Assembly: GCF_963662255.1 (NCBI RefSeq)
Contig: NC_085056.1
Coordinates: forward strand, 11,830,123 to 11,894,122
Reading direction: 5' to 3'
Origin: Cinclus cinclus
Taxonomy: Eukaryota > Chordata > Aves > Passeriformes > Cinclidae
Length of the DNA: 64,000 bases
Position numbers and translations under genes: made by a program. This document shows positions 39,241 through 52,400 of the stretch, one piece after another. The first letter of the stretch is position 1. The number at the start of each line of letters is the position of its first letter. Under the pieces are notes generated by a model. The model was given only the letters and a program-made list of their open reading frames with translations, was not told the origin of the DNA and did no database searches.

Positions 39241-39930
39241 GACTCGGACTTCTTTCACTGTCGCTTCGAGTTGACAAATACGTGTGCGGTGCGTGTCGGT
39301 CTGAAAGATAAGGAATGCTAAGGGAACTTCCCGGCGTGAGCGCTGGGGAGACGCCCCGGCAGTCCCAGTGCCGAGGACAGAGGCTGTCGCTGCTGTCACC
39401 GAGGTCCCCCGGCAGCAGCAGCAGCAGCAGCAGCGCAGGGACCCGGCGGGTCCCGCTCCCATCACAGCCGCTCACAGCCGCACCGGCTTCGCTCGCCGGA
39501 CCGACCCCGGCTCTCCCAAAGCAGTGTCTCAGATGTCTCGTTCCATAAAGCCACTTATTCCCGGCGCGGTGACACAGGAGCAGCCCGAGCTGGAGCCTCC
39601 GAGGAGGACACCAGCCAAGAAACCCCGGGACTTTTATACCTTTTATCCCCTCACCTTCTCTCCGAAGGCAAGTCTCGCTCTCCGGCTCCCGCCGCTCTCT
39701 CCGTGTCCAACACCTCGCTGGCGTCACCCGTCCCCTTTGTTAACCAAAAGGTCGGCGATTCCCGGCTCCCGCTGGGTCTCCCGGTGTCCATTCACCTGGC
39801 TGGCATCCCCCATCTCCATGCTTTTGTTATCCCAAGGGCTGGCACTTCACGGCCTCTTGTCTCGGGTTCCCACCCACAGCTCGATCTGCATCTCGATCTC
39901 CAGGTTTCGAACCGGGCTACCCGGACCAGC
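39241..39930. promoter_or_regulatory. Isolated CpG island in the desert (candidate distal promoter)
   Basis: By hand I count about 56 CpG dinucleotides in these 690 bases, at roughly 60% GC, so observed/expected is near 0.9. The flanks on both sides are AT-rich and CpG-poor. Such islands usually mark germline-unmethylated promoters or Polycomb targets. Open frames exist on both strands (203 codons at 39368-39979 +, 163 codons at 39236-39727 -). They lack recognisable domains and are what stop-poor GC-rich sequence produces. Splice-donor-like words are present: AAG|GTGAGG on the minus strand (exon end 39655) and AAG|GCAAGT on the plus strand (exon end 39667). A noncoding RNA promoter is the simplest hypothesis. 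A processed gene copy is less likely because no protein was recognised. Confidence 0.6.
39413..39433. repeat. (CAG)7 trinucleotide repeat
   Basis: There are seven perfect CAG units inside the orphan CpG island. The repeat gives a Gln or Leu run in the overlapping open frames. Confidence 0.95.
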
Positions 39931-42900
39931 AGCATTCCTCAGCAGCAACCCAGCTGGATTTAGGGACTTCTGGCATTAAAGAAAGTCTTTGTGGAGAACA
40001 CACAATTTGTCTCACCGCCAAAGGTTGTAGTACCAAACTGTGGAAGTACAATTTTTTTTTTTTTCCCGGGATCTTGTTTGGGTATCCCCAGGTGTTAGCA
40101 CCTAGCAGTTGAGTTCAAGCTCCAGCTCCCTAATTCCCAGGTCTACTTGTGCATGTTAATTAAGCTCCTGAGGAAACAATCCAAAAAAGGACTGAGCTCT
40201 AAATTATGTGTATAATAGTTTGAATTTTCCTCCTGACGTTTAGAAATCTAAGGCTGTAAGCCACCAAAGGCTTTTGAGCAAAAGACTTGTGGTCATTTCC
40301 AGGCTTGGTCACTTCACTACAGATATTTCTTCAGCTTCCTGGTGCAAAATATTATCTCAGGTCCTTTTTGCTGAGTATTCTGAGAATGATTTACTAAAAT
40401 AGTTGATGAAGTTTCATATAGAATGTATTCCAAGCATTTGTTTGCTATATTATGCATCTCTTTCAAGCAGATTTTGTTTTGTAGTTATGGAAACCCCTTC
40501 CAGTGAAAGCTGTTTGACCCAGGAATGCCTTAGCCAACCAACAAAGTTTGCAGTTTTCAAGTAATTCTCAGTATTTTTTTTCAATATTCTTTGTACAACG
40601 TCTTTCTCACTGACCAAAAACACAGATGGCACAGGCCTGACTTTCTCATCACTAAGGATAATTTATATCACACCAGCAGTAAAAAAAGAACCTGCAAAAA
40701 GTGTAGATGTAATTAGAAGCCCTTGAATATCCTTTCACACTATTGGAGTAGTAGCCAGGAATCTTTAGCCTATTCCTTCTGTTTCTTTGCTGGAAGTGCT
40801 TTTACTAGGACTGGTGTGGGTTGGGAACTGGCAATTCCTCCCCTCCTGCTCCTGAACTGCTGAAGAACAGCCACGCCAACACACTCAGCACAAGGGCGTT
40901 TCTTCACATTTATCTTGGGTTAGCACTTTCCTTTATTTAACTGTCTCTGATCTGACTATATCTGATCATTCCTTCATCTCATTTTCACTTAACCTTTTGC
41001 CCTCTACACAGACTAAGCATCCTATCAGATATCTCCCAAGGGACCTTCTTTTGCCCCCACTCCCCCTTTCTCCACTTTTTCTCCAATTTAGGTGCTTTAT
41101 GCCACTCCTGCTAATTTACCTGATTACATGGAAGGAGCTGTAGACCTTTTTATAATTGCCGTTTTACTTAAAACATTGATTCTTTAGCTCCCGTCCGTTT
41201 TCAGGTCATCACACCTCACTGGAGGTTTCCCTGGCTTAATGAGCAATTCTGAAACCATAGGAAGTACCAGACCATGGGGATCAGTGTGCATTCTGATATT
41301 TGAAAGCCACTCCATAACATCCACAAGAGGATTCTTGGCAGCTGCCTAGTTAAACTGAATGTCCAATGTTATCTCTCTAGGCAAGTAAGATTCTGGCAAT
41401 CACTGTAGTCCTATTTCACTTCTTCTCGGTCTTTTTGACACCAACACATTAATTCTTCCAAGCTCCTTTGGCAGCTGCAAGAAGTTTTCTTTCTTTTTTT
41501 TTTCTTTTTTTTTAAATATGATTTATAATATTGAATATTTCTTTTAACCTTTTACTGTCATTCGTGGGCTAGGTGATGGGTTTTGTGTTTGGATGTTTAT
41601 CTCCACCATGCAGTAACACATCTTCCATTCACTTACTCATTATGGAGCTCATTTGTAAAATGTGCTGCTTAATTTATGACGGCTTGTGAAGTCCCACCTA
41701 CCACGGGCCCTCCAACACTCCCACTGTTAAAGGTCGCATAGAGAAAATCATTGCTTTGTACAGAAAATCCTTCTAGTTTAACACAAGTAATGGCAGTCCT
41801 TGGACATAATTTGTCAATATGTTATCATATCATACACTGGAAAGAAATGCATTCTGAAAAAGGTGCAAATAATGCAGGTTCTCTGGTTCAATACAGGTAA
41901 TAGCCCAAGTGAGATGTAGTGGCAAAAAAATGTCATAATTTTCTTCACTTCCAATTTCTTGGGAAAAGAAAAAAAAAAAAAAGTTGTCTGAGACACAAAT
42001 ATGTAAAAACAAAAAGACCTCCCAGGATGACTTGAAATGTGTTCAAATTACACTTCTACTCCGTGCTCCCTAGAATCCAGTAAATATTTCTTTGGCCCTA
42101 CAAAGTATTTTAGTCTGAACCCAGGAAACCTCAGCTTGACCTTGAAAATAAGATTCCTCAGTTTTCAAAGTAAATGTCTCAGCCACACTACTGGAGGAGT
42201 TGCACTTTTCTGATTGCACATATAAAACTTGTCTCTTTTGGCAAATGGGCCAGATTATACTGCAGGGAACTGGTTGATTTCCCATTTAACTGACCACAGG
42301 CACTTTCAAACTCTCTTTCTCAACTTCTACACCTCAGTACAATGCTGGTGGCAAGGTTAAAATATCTGTTCTGGGCTGTTAGGAGCAGGGTTAAGCCAGT
42401 GTAATGCAGTAGACCCTATCTCAGCAGAGATACACTGACCTATCTTGCTGAGTGGGTGGGTATCCAGAGCATCTCTCTACAGAGATTTTGTTTTGTCTTC
42501 TTCTCAGGTTGTAGTGGATGATTTAGCAGCATTTGATAGTGTAGCATCCTTCCAGCATACCTTAAAACCCTTTTGAGATTTTAGATTGAATATATCTGGA
42601 TTTGATCAGTTTTATCTGTTTGTTTTCTTCTGAAGTTTTTCTCCTCTGCCTTAACTCTTCTTTCACCCAAGACTAACTCCATGGTAAATGTAATGAAAAT
42701 ACTTTTTTGAAACACTTTGACATCATCTTCTGACATCTGATTCGTATTCAGGTATACATTTCCCAGGTCTGATTATCAGTTCTCTGTAGAAAAGTGTAAG
42801 CACGTGTTCCACATGGAGTGTAAAAGGACAAGAAAGGTCTCAAATTCCTCTTCTGATGACCGGTCTATGTCTATCAACTGATGTTGAAAATCTCTGTGAC

Positions 42901-42949
42901 CACAGCCTTCCTTTAATGTCATAACCCAGACATAACTGCCTTTCGTCCA

Positions 42950-42979
42950 ACAATCTTGTTTAAAACAATCTTGTTTAAA
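42950..42979. repeat. Perfect two-copy 15-bp tandem duplication
   Basis: The unit ACAATCTTGTTTAAA is repeated head to tail with no mismatch. It is a recent slippage duplication or a polymorphic indel. Confidence 0.95.
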
Positions 42980-44715
42980 ATAATAAAGATGAATACTGCG
43001 GCATCTACCATATTAATTGAATTAAACATGGCTTTAATTCTAACAAAAAACCAAATGCAGTATTGAGTGTTAAATAAAATAAGGTGATGCTTTTTCACAA
43101 TGAGCCTTTACATTTTTTCTTCAGCTTGAGTTTCTCACTTGAGGCCAACCACACATGTTGAAATGCTGTCAGCTAGTGTTTCACAGAGACTTCTGGTTCA
43201 GGGCACCAGTGCAGACACCCAGCTGCCCAAGCTGTGTCCTGCACCCTCCCCAGGTCCTGCTGACTCCTGGGTGTGCTCAGGGTTTCATTAGGTTGTAAGT
43301 TGTAGCCACGTGGTGCAGATTTAAGGGCTCTGTGTAGCTCAGGTAATATCCACACATCTGAGAAGGACAGTACTGCTATCCAAACAGAATGAACCTTTGA
43401 ACTTTGTTAGGTTTTTAATATGACATTAAGCCTCAGATTAATAAAACCAAACCAGAACAAAACAAAAGAGTGCTTGCTTTCATTGTGAGTTCTGATTTTG
43501 CACTGGATTGTCAGCAAAACAGACCTTTTACCTATAAACAGATGGCACACAATTCTGTGGGATTTTCCCACATTTGATGAACACACATCAAGTCCATTTA
43601 CACGAGCATGGAAAATATTAAAATGACTACCAGGTCTGCATAGTGTAAGACACCTGGAGCACATTGCTGCCAGCGAGCTTCTGAGGTGGGGATATTCTGG
43701 CACACAGTCACAGTTCTGGAGACTGGGCCATTTTTGACTCAGGTTATTGCATCTTTTGACACCTAAAGACATGTTCACCTCTGACCCAGAAACATCTGCA
43801 ACGTCAAACTATAAAAACGGGAATGGAAATGTAGCCTTTTTTCCCCCCTTACTGTTATTTTTATTTTCTATTGAAAAGGGTTTTAAAAGGTCTATGAAAT
43901 GTAAAATTGCTTTTTTTTGCCATAGTTGCAAAACTCATTTCAATTTTTATCTGAGATGCACTTGTAGCAAATTTCCAGATTTAAAAAACTAATGCAATAA
44001 CCCACTCTGAGGCCCAGAGCAGAGCTCTGAGCAGAGCCTGGGCTGCATCTCTGGGGCAAAGAGGAAGGACTGTGACAGTGACCAGCCTTGTGCCCATTCC
44101 CACCATTCACCCACACTTTCCCCTAACAGTTTATATTGCTTGCAAAGTTCTTGTATGTTCTGACTTTGCTTCCTAAAGTAGTTCTGGCTGATTTTAACTC
44201 ACCAATTTTGTTCCTTTCTGTGCAGGCAAAAATTGCTAATCATCTGGGCCATTTCTGCTGCTCCTCTGATGTGGCTCAAGAACAGAGTACCAGCCCTGCT
44301 GATGAGTGCACCAGGGGCTGCAGGTTCTTGTACTGCAAACTAGTACCAATTGGAGTCTTCTTTTCACCTCTCTTGTTGCTCCTGCAATTTCTATGTGCAG
44401 ATTTTACTTCTTTTTTACTTAATTTTGCCTAGTAATTTTTGGCCCTAAAAACTGAGCCGGGACATTTCTGTGTGTCAGTTTTTCATCCTGTAGAATTATT
44501 TGTGCAGTTTGTAGTAAAATGGGACTATCTTTGAATGAATGAATAGCACTATGAATATCCCCAGAGTTATTGTAGTCAATTTTTCATTTCATTTCACATG
44601 AGAGGTAGAATGTAAGGCAGAGTAACATACGATGTTGATGGATAAGTTGTTGCTGTGGTTGAGTTGAGTTTGCCAAACAGATTTCCCATTGGAAAACAAT
44701 AACAACGACAACAAT

Positions 44716-44736
44716 GGGGGGGGGGGGGGGGGGGGG
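44716..44736. repeat. Poly(G) homopolymer, 21 nt
   Basis: This is an uninterrupted G run preceded by (AAC)-type repeats. Long poly(G) is rare in AT-rich desert, is G-quadruplex-competent, and is prone to sequencing-length error. Confidence 0.95.
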
Positions 44737-46229
44737 AAGCCTCAACCAAGCAAAAAACTTTGGAAAAGTTTCTCTTTTCTGAGTACAGGCATTTTATGTT
44801 AGAGCCTTGGAGCTGATTCTGTCTCTCCCAAGTTATAAACCCTTATGGATGCACCATAAAGATGTCCACCTAATGCAGAGAAAAGCAGATTAATTGATCA
44901 CAGTAATATATTCTTATCCACTGAATAAGAGCATTCCACACATTGTTTCCTGTTTTGTTTCTGGCTTGTAAATCTTCATTGTAGGATACAAATGAAAATG
45001 ACCCAAATATGTATTATTTATGAATAAGGCTCTCAGATATTATGCTTTAGATTGATTGTGTTAGACAGGATATAACAGAAGCACAATAAGTCAATGAAAA
45101 ATAAAAAGCAGAAAAAATGTTTCATGCTAAAAATGTAGTTCTAGTGACACCTCTTATATAAAGGACATTTCCAACACATTGACATTTATATTTATCATGA
45201 CTGTGCGTGTGATTTACAGTTGTCTGAGGTACTGAATATCAGGAATATCCATGCACATACACACCCCTTTGAATGATGGCAAGACATAGACTGCTGCATT
45301 GCCCCCTATACAGCAAGCTTTTCCTCCCCTTTTTATTTTTCTTCTCTAGCTTCAGGGACGCAGAGGAAGCAGTAGATCAATAGGGTGTCTTGACTGAAGT
45401 TGCCTGCAGCACTTCCATTTCTCAGACTGGACACTGATGCTAACTATCAATAGCAATAAGAGGCTGTCTCAGACAGAATTAAGGCTCCTTCTTCTGCATG
45501 GCTGTCTGGTGCTTACTGATAAACATCTTGTGCACAGGATTGCAACAAATAAACCATTTCAAGTGTGCAAACTAGCCACTGTCATTCTTCCTATTGATAC
45601 TTGCTGTGGGCTGAAGAGACTGCCAGTTATTTTCATACAGCTGATAACATGTTAGATAAGGGTACAGATGGATAATAGTACAAAGGCATAATGCTATAAA
45701 GTATAGAAAAATCATTGATGAAATTCTCTCTGCTCCTGTAGAAACCCTGAGACAACAAAAGACGAAAATATTGACTTATGTTCAAACTACTTAAGAGATG
45801 CTACAGCTAAATTTAACTATTTATTAACCTCTGATTTTTAGGTAATGGTAAAGATATCCTGCCAAGCTATTTCATTCAGATGTTTTTCATGTACCAGTCC
45901 TGGATTTGCTAGTTTATTCTGGAAATAAAAGTCACCAGGGGCTAGATGTAGGTATGATGTAGATGGTGAGGTGTTGGGCAGCATCATTCACTTGTCATTT
46001 GGCCTGAGCTATACACCACACTGGCAGTTGCTAATTTTGGAATAACTGAGCCTCTTTAGCCTCCCTCCCTGCAAACAATCAATTTCTCAACTGATCTATA
46101 GCTCTGTAATGCATTCCTGGTTTTCAGCCTGAATAGGGATGAAGAATCAGATTCTCACCCCTCCACCTGAAATCACCATTAAAATACCATGGCTGAAATC
46201 TTCTTGGTGGTAAGTCCTGAAAACTCTGC

Positions 46230-46285
46230 CTAAGTCAGATATCCAGTGGAGTTATATCAATTTACCAATGAAGAACTCACATGCT
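46230..46285 (+). repeat. Fragment of an old sauropsid repeat ('GGAGTTATATCAATTTAC' type)
   Basis: CCAGTGGAGTTATATCAATT followed by TACCAATGAAGAACT resembles the common reptile/bird repeat text 'CAGTGGAGTTACACCAATTTACACCAGCTGAGGATCTGGCCC' recalled in part. The terminal GGCCC is lost. The assignment is from memory. Confidence 0.45.
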
Positions 46286-46901
46286 AATTGGGGTTTATTT
46301 TTCTTTTAATTTTACTTTAAACTGACTTGGGCAGGGGAAGTGGTTCAGATGCTCTGCTACAAAATCAACAGAACCTTATTTCATATCCCCCATCTGTGGA
46401 GCTCTAACCATTTACAGGAGCAAACAATTTGGCTCTGCGACATCTCCAGCTTTATATGTTGTGGGCTTTTCAGATCAGCAGGCTTGTCTACAGAGGGCAA
46501 TTTTAGTGATACATTTTGAGTTTCAGACCATCCCAAACAAAACGTATCACGTAACATTGTCTTTTTTCATACCAATGTTTTGTATTAAATTAAGCAAAGG
46601 ATGATGTATTTTATATGATGAGATTATTCGGAAGATAATTCTGTTATTCCTAAATGCTTAAATTAGGATGGTTGATGAGAAAATAAATCAAAGCTTCCAA
46701 GATTTTAGGGATACCAGTTACGAGTAGCCCTACTAAAAATATTTGCGTAAGAAGATTCCTGAATACGTCAATGAATACCTGTATTCATTCAAAAGAAGTG
46801 AAATAAAATGTTAAATGGAATTTAATTTGGGAGAAGAAAGAACCAAAAAGAACATACTACAACTTGTAGAATATTCACTTACTAATATAGATATTTTCAC
46901 T

Positions 46902-46913
46902 TTTTTTTTTTTT
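46902..46913. repeat. Short poly(T) run
   Basis: Twelve T residues. It is a simple repeat. Confidence 0.8.
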
Positions 46914-46999
46914 CTGTGTACCATGTGCTACAGTGAGACTTGCCCACCACACAGGAGCAGTTTGGGGGTGGAATAGTTAATGTCTGTCGACTGCTCAGA

Positions 47000-47290
47000 A
47001 TCACTGCTGTTATTAATTGTCCTCCAGTATAGAACATTTTACATTAATACCCTGGCTAACGACACAGAGCATGCAGTTTCTAGCTAGGGAAGCTGGAATT
47101 TCAGAAATAGCTTGGCTCTTCACTTTGATTACTTTCTGGCTGGAGGGTTGGAGTCAAGCTAATTCATTTTGTAAACATTGCTGGTCATTCATGTACAGTG
47201 CATGGCATGAATCAGGGCCGGACACTCAGGCGGGTGCAAGTTCAAAAGTCCAGATGGGAATTCCTGCACAGAATAATCCACGCACAAAGT
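47000..47290. promoter_or_regulatory. Candidate enhancer with forkhead motif
   Basis: This is unique sequence with a perfect TGTAAACA forkhead word at 47170-47177, TTAATTG at about 47013-47019 and retained CpGs near 46988, 47061, 47219 and 47232. An open frame of 91 codons on the plus strand covers much of it but has no recognisable features. I call it regulatory rather than coding, with low confidence. Confidence 0.3.
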
Positions 47291-47706
47291 AAGAAGGATC
47301 ACACATGTACTCAGCCAAAATTCCCAGCCCTCAAAAGGGGAAGGTTTCCTTAAGAAAGGTGGAAAGACAAGGGTCCTCACTATTTGTTGATGAGCAATCC
47401 ACCCCTTGCACCCTAACAGTCAGCTTTCAACAAATATTTATACAGCTCAGGGATACAGCTCTAGCTGCAACATTTCAGCACAGATATTAGGCCACAACCT
47501 CAGCTAGTCTAAATTGGCCTCAGTGGCATTACAGTGATTTACAATAGCTGAGCTTCTCCCTCCTTTTATTTTTTTCCTCAGTGCGTCTGACTCAGTATGC
47601 TCTGCATGCTTCTTTCAGATGGAGAGTGTATTTATTTTAAACTAAAAACAATTTTAAACCAGATTCTTCATCATAGTAAGGTTTCTCCCAAATCTGAGGA
47701 GGGCCT

Positions 47707-47710
<4 letters not shown>

Positions 47711-47740
<30 letters not shown>
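47711..47740. repeat. Poly(A) homopolymer, 30 nt
   Basis: This is an uninterrupted A run. No upstream polyadenylation signal or recognisable retrocopy is present. Confidence 0.9.
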
Positions 47741-47742
<2 letters not shown>

Positions 47743-49132
47743 TCTTTTACAAAGGTGACTGTGAGTTTTCTGTAGCACAGCAGAACTCTGTTGAGTTGGG
47801 GTGGTAAGGCAGAAAGCCATTCAAAAAAATTGATTCTTTTTTTTAAAAAAGAGAGGTTACAGATATATATACACAAACACAAACATAAAATCTGGTTTTA
47901 CTGCTCCCACTGAAGAACTCCATTGTGTGTGTAGGTTTAACAGCAATTACACAGAGATGGAAGTACACAGTTGTGTATTATAATAGCTGTTTCTTAATGT
48001 CACTAAGCCAAAATTCTTCAAAAATATATGAAATCTTAATTTTTCCCCAGTTTTTCAAAACAGAAAACATTAGTAAAGCAGTAATTTTTTCCTATGTGAC
48101 TTGAAGCTGGAGACATAGAAATGGATTACATTACATATTTTCTACACAAGCTGAGGAATTAATTTAAATGATTCCCCTAAATCAATATAACTAGACTTTT
48201 TGGCAGCCTTTGAAGTTTAATGAATGTTTATTCTTGCCATCAAGTGTAGGTTTTGGGACACCCTGCAGGACCTCTTAAACAAGATATCTAAAGCTATTTA
48301 TATAAAATAAGCCAAACCAAATATGTTTTTATTAATGCTATGAAGAAATTGCAAGAATTTAAAAGTAGCGAATATTTTGGTTTAAAAAATTTAAATTAAA
48401 GATAGATAATTGTTCCCACTGTGCTGTCAATGTCTACAGCTTGGGGGTTAAACATTAACTACAATTCTTATGATTTCAAAAGTAGGCATGATATAGGACA
48501 GGTCTGTTCTGTACTTGTGTGCTCTCCTGGTTTCCTCTCTTTTAGGGACACAGAAAAGCTGCTGTGCTCTTATCTTTCACAATACATTTGGCATTCCTTT
48601 CAAATGTCTCTTATCAAAGTTGACAACAAGTACCTATTACTTACAGACATTTCAATGAGGGTTTTCTGCAGAAGAAAATTTAATCAGGTCATGAGATGTA
48701 ATAAACCAGACATAGGATTTCCAAATACATTCTATTGCTTTTATGGTTAATACTTTTTGAAGTGCACTGCTGAAAAGCTGCAGAAATGTAAAACCTGGTT
48801 TGCCTCTGATGACTGTGATTGATTAAAACAGTAGGTAATGTTCTTGGAGATATTTAGCTTCTGATAACTCAGCCATACAGACTTTCTCTGATTTTTTTTT
48901 TTCTGGAGGGTCGTTTTCATACATACAAAAAACCCTTGCAAGCTAGATATTTTTTATATCTAAAATTCACAGCATGTCTTGCTGTTAAATTGCCACCTTA
49001 GAGGCCTTTTTTAAATTTCATTGAAAATGCATATTAAATCAAAGTGATAGACACATGTAATGTAAAATGTCTGTCAACAATTAGAATCCCATTTGGAAGT
49101 TTGTAAAGCATAACAATTTAAAATGAATTTAA

Positions 49133-49173
49133 ATTGAGAAGGAAAGTTTTTAGATTGAGAAGAAAAGTTTTAG
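49133..49173. repeat. Two-copy tandem duplication, about 20-bp unit
   Basis: ATTGAGAAGGAAAGTTTTT-AG is followed at once by ATTGAGAAGAAAAGTTTT-AG. One substitution and one indel separate the copies. Confidence 0.85.
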
Positions 49174-49407
49174 CCTGCAGTATTGCAATTTTGTTCAAAA
49201 CAAATCCAGTTTTTTGCTATTTTCAGAGTGAAAGAGAAATAAAAAAAGCCAGAGCTTCTAATGTCATTAGTTCACTATCATGTGTCTGTCAAGCAATTTC
49301 ATTCTTTCAGCAATAAAGCCCAAACTATATTGATTATTTGTTTTTGAAAGATGTAACAAAGCATCAAGCCTGTGAATAATCTAGTTCCATGTAAAATCAT
49401 ATTGCCC

Positions 49408-49482
49408 TGTCATGGAATCCTAGAACAACTGGGAGAGACCCCAAAAGATCAACTGATCCAACCTTTCATTTTCCAGGAACCT
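49408..49482 (-). mobile_element. CR1 LINE 3'-end remnant (decayed)
   Basis: GTCATGGAATCCTAGAACA followed by CTGGGAGAGACCCCAAAAG and ATCAACTGATCCAACC follows the antisense of the bird CR1 3' terminus (ATAGAATCATAGAATGGTTTG, GGTTGGAAGGGACC, AAAGATCATCTAGTTCCAACC). The element therefore reads on the minus strand. It is truncated, heavily mutated and carries no open frame. CR1 is the dominant LINE of birds, which supports the host assignment. Confidence 0.7.
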
Positions 49483-52400
49483 AGAACACATCGCAGCTGA
49501 CCCACTTGATGAATTTGTGCTCTATGCACTGAAAAGTGTAACTGGTTTTATTTGGATAGACTAAATCCCCATCTGGGGATTGAAAAAGATGCTTCTAGGG
49601 AAACTTTACAAAATATCCTTCGTATTCCTCTAAGATTTTACAATCTTTACACACAAACCTCCTGAAAACCATGGGATCCACAGACAAAACAGACCAAGGC
49701 GTGCTGAGGCCAAGTGCCTGCGAGGCAGTTTTAGCCCTTGACTGTATGGCCACACCACTGAGGACTTCCCTACCTCAGCAGGGCCTGGGATAGGCAGCAA
49801 AAAGGGTACAAAGTTTGGGATGACACCTGGATTTTCCAAGAAATCTTGAACCTAACAAAATCTGGAGTTAAATTAGGGTTTATGGCTAATATTTATTGAA
49901 TACAATGTAAACATTCTGCAATATGGTTTCCTATAAAATGAAAGTATTTTCAGTTAAGTTCAAATTTTGTGGCTGTTTTTTTCCAGTTTTACAACATGCA
50001 CATTTCCAAGCAGTATCCAACAATGTCAGCTTTCTACACTGAAATTAATACGATCTTGTTGATATGTGCCAACACTTCAAGTGCAGAATATTGTGTCGTC
50101 TGTGGTGGTATACAACTCCTCAAAAGCAGATACACCTCTGGGACAGATATATTTTGTGTAACTTGTCCAGATTAAATTCTGGCTGTTTCTAGACATTCCA
50201 CTCATCACTTTGATTTTTTGAGAATGACAAGAAGAAAGCAGAATAATAAGAAATGCAAAACACATTCTCCAGTTAATTTCTGAATAGAGAGTCAATCCCG
50301 TGAGAACTTTACGTAGTGTGTTATTGGTTGCAATTATTGCAAAAATTATAGCGTGACATCACCAAAAAATGGATGCAAATTATCAGTAACAGTATATGTC
50401 TTTGGTTCTTTTAGTATTTTATTGTCTTTGAGTAATCCCCTTGGAAAGCCAAGATTACCTGTGATTAGCAGATTTGAACAGGTGGTTTAAGGGGCTGTAC
50501 TCCTAAAATGTCACAGTTGTTTTGCTTGGAGAAGCAGTGAGGGCTTTCCCAGTCAGCAGCAAGCAGCTCCTGCAGGCTCCCCTGAATGTGGCAACCAGCA
50601 CCCGTTACTGGATTTTGTTGCTCTAGGCAAAACATTAAAGGTAGGCCCCTCACAAGGCACAGTCTCCAGCACAAGAAAGTGTTACTGAACATTCTGCAGC
50701 CCTGGGCAGCTGCTGCTCTGGGGGCTGGTGGTGGCAGCGCTGGCCCAGGATGCAGATGTACCTGTCTCTCCCCCCTTAGGCTCACATCCATCTCGCTTTT
50801 TACCTTTGCCCTGGGTTTAATTATTGCTTCTGCTCAGTGTGACCATTGCTGAGCCTTGTCCAACTTTAGAGCAACCTGACAGCAGTGGGGCCAAGGAGCA
50901 GCAGGTCTGGCAGCCTTTGAAAACAGTGCTGCCTGAAACTGAATTTTGCTATTTGAAAATTCTAGGAGTGAAACAAAACACTAAAGGAATGATCTTGCTT
51001 GCACAGAGCGAGTACAGCAATGTTATTGTGTTGTGAGATTATATGTACAGTGTTGGAGAGGACAGTACTGAAACTGGAGGAGGGAATGGACCATATTTAT
51101 CCTCTCTTTAATTCCACTTAATTCAGTACATTTACAATGCATTTGGCTCTATGTTTCCATTAAACTGTTTTTCTTATGTATTGTGGCGTTGCTTGTGTTT
51201 TTGTGCGGCATGAAAGCTGCTTCAACTGCAGAAGAAGCCAGGCTGAGTAAACTTGAGAGACAGAAGAACTGACTTCAAGCCTTAAAATATATGGGAGTGC
51301 AAAGGTGTACAGCTGTCAAGTAAACATGTTAACAAGAGAGTTCTCACTAAGAGGTACGGGATTTACATGCTAATCATCGTCACTGGTGCCTTCTCTAAGT
51401 CTTTTCTCTCTCTAGAAGTTGTTTATGCTCCTCTGCAGTTACTAATGGCCCTGATCTGGCACACTCACACAAATACAGCTCCTCTCGGAAACCAGTGTGT
51501 ATAGACTGGGGGCTTAGACACATATTTTGTTTGCAAACAGCTGGAACAGCTTATGAAGTTACTGTATCACGCATTGTTGCCCCATGCAGGACATTTCCAT
51601 CCCTGGCTGTCCAGGATGTCATGCAAACGCCTGTGGCAATGCCAGGGCAGCACAGCCTGGGAGAGCCCCTGTGCCCATTGCCCCAGCTCAGCTGGTGGGA
51701 CAGGGCATGGGGCAGGGAGAAGCCGTGGGCAGAAACAGGTTTGATCACCACACCTCCAAATTCACTCGTGTGCAGCTCTAGACTGGAACACTGTGCATGC
51801 TGTGCTGTCAATGCTCTGCTTCCTGCGCAAGGATGAGTGACACTGATGATGTTGAGGGTTGGGCACTTACATGGCAAGCTTCTGAGGAAAAGTGTCTTTT
51901 TGTGGTCTCAGAAGTGAGTAAATGATGTATCCTTCTTTACAAATGGAAGTAGAATAAGCACTGGTGTTTGGTGTAATTCCTAAATGTGCCATGTTGTCTT
52001 ATATTCAAGTACAATTCTCCCTCTTTTGTTTTGCCTGTTGCAGTACATGACAAGCAGTTGAATTGCTGAGCCATTACAGACTGGGGCTACATTTGTCTTT
52101 GCACGTATGATTTTTGCACCACATGTCTTTAGTATTATCTAAAACCTACTCAAGCTTTAAATTCTCATTCAGGCAGTACTTCTAGGGTGTCAGTGGCTAG
52201 GAGCGAGCTCAGATGATCTTAATGATTGTGTGCAGTCCAGGGGAGAGCCAGCTAGTCTGCAGAAAGCTGCTTAAGGATGTAAATAGACATGTTCTGCAGC
52301 CCTGGACACTACATTTGAGAGGGAATTTGGATTTCTATGAAGAAGGACTGAAACACACAATACGTAACTCAGGGTGTGATTCAAGACATGGCTTGTGCAG

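Larger units (their letters stand above)
39931..46999. other. Intergenic desert
   Basis: No gene is supported. There is a T/C-rich run at 41484-41514, a 15-bp tandem duplication, a poly(G) run and a decayed repeat near 46.25 kb. Frames at 43.4-43.8 kb (123 codons, -) and 44.1-44.4 kb (98 codons, +) have no recognised similarity. Confidence 0.75.

Noticed and set aside
39895..39925. GGTTTCGAACCGGG as a tRNA T-arm
   Set aside because: No acceptor stem, D-arm or anticodon arm can be placed at the required spacing upstream.
39368..39979. 203-codon plus-strand frame with a poly-Gln run
   Set aside because: The Gln run is the (CAG)7 repeat and the rest is Pro/Ser/Arg-rich CpG-island translation. 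No recognised domain. The island itself is kept as a finding.
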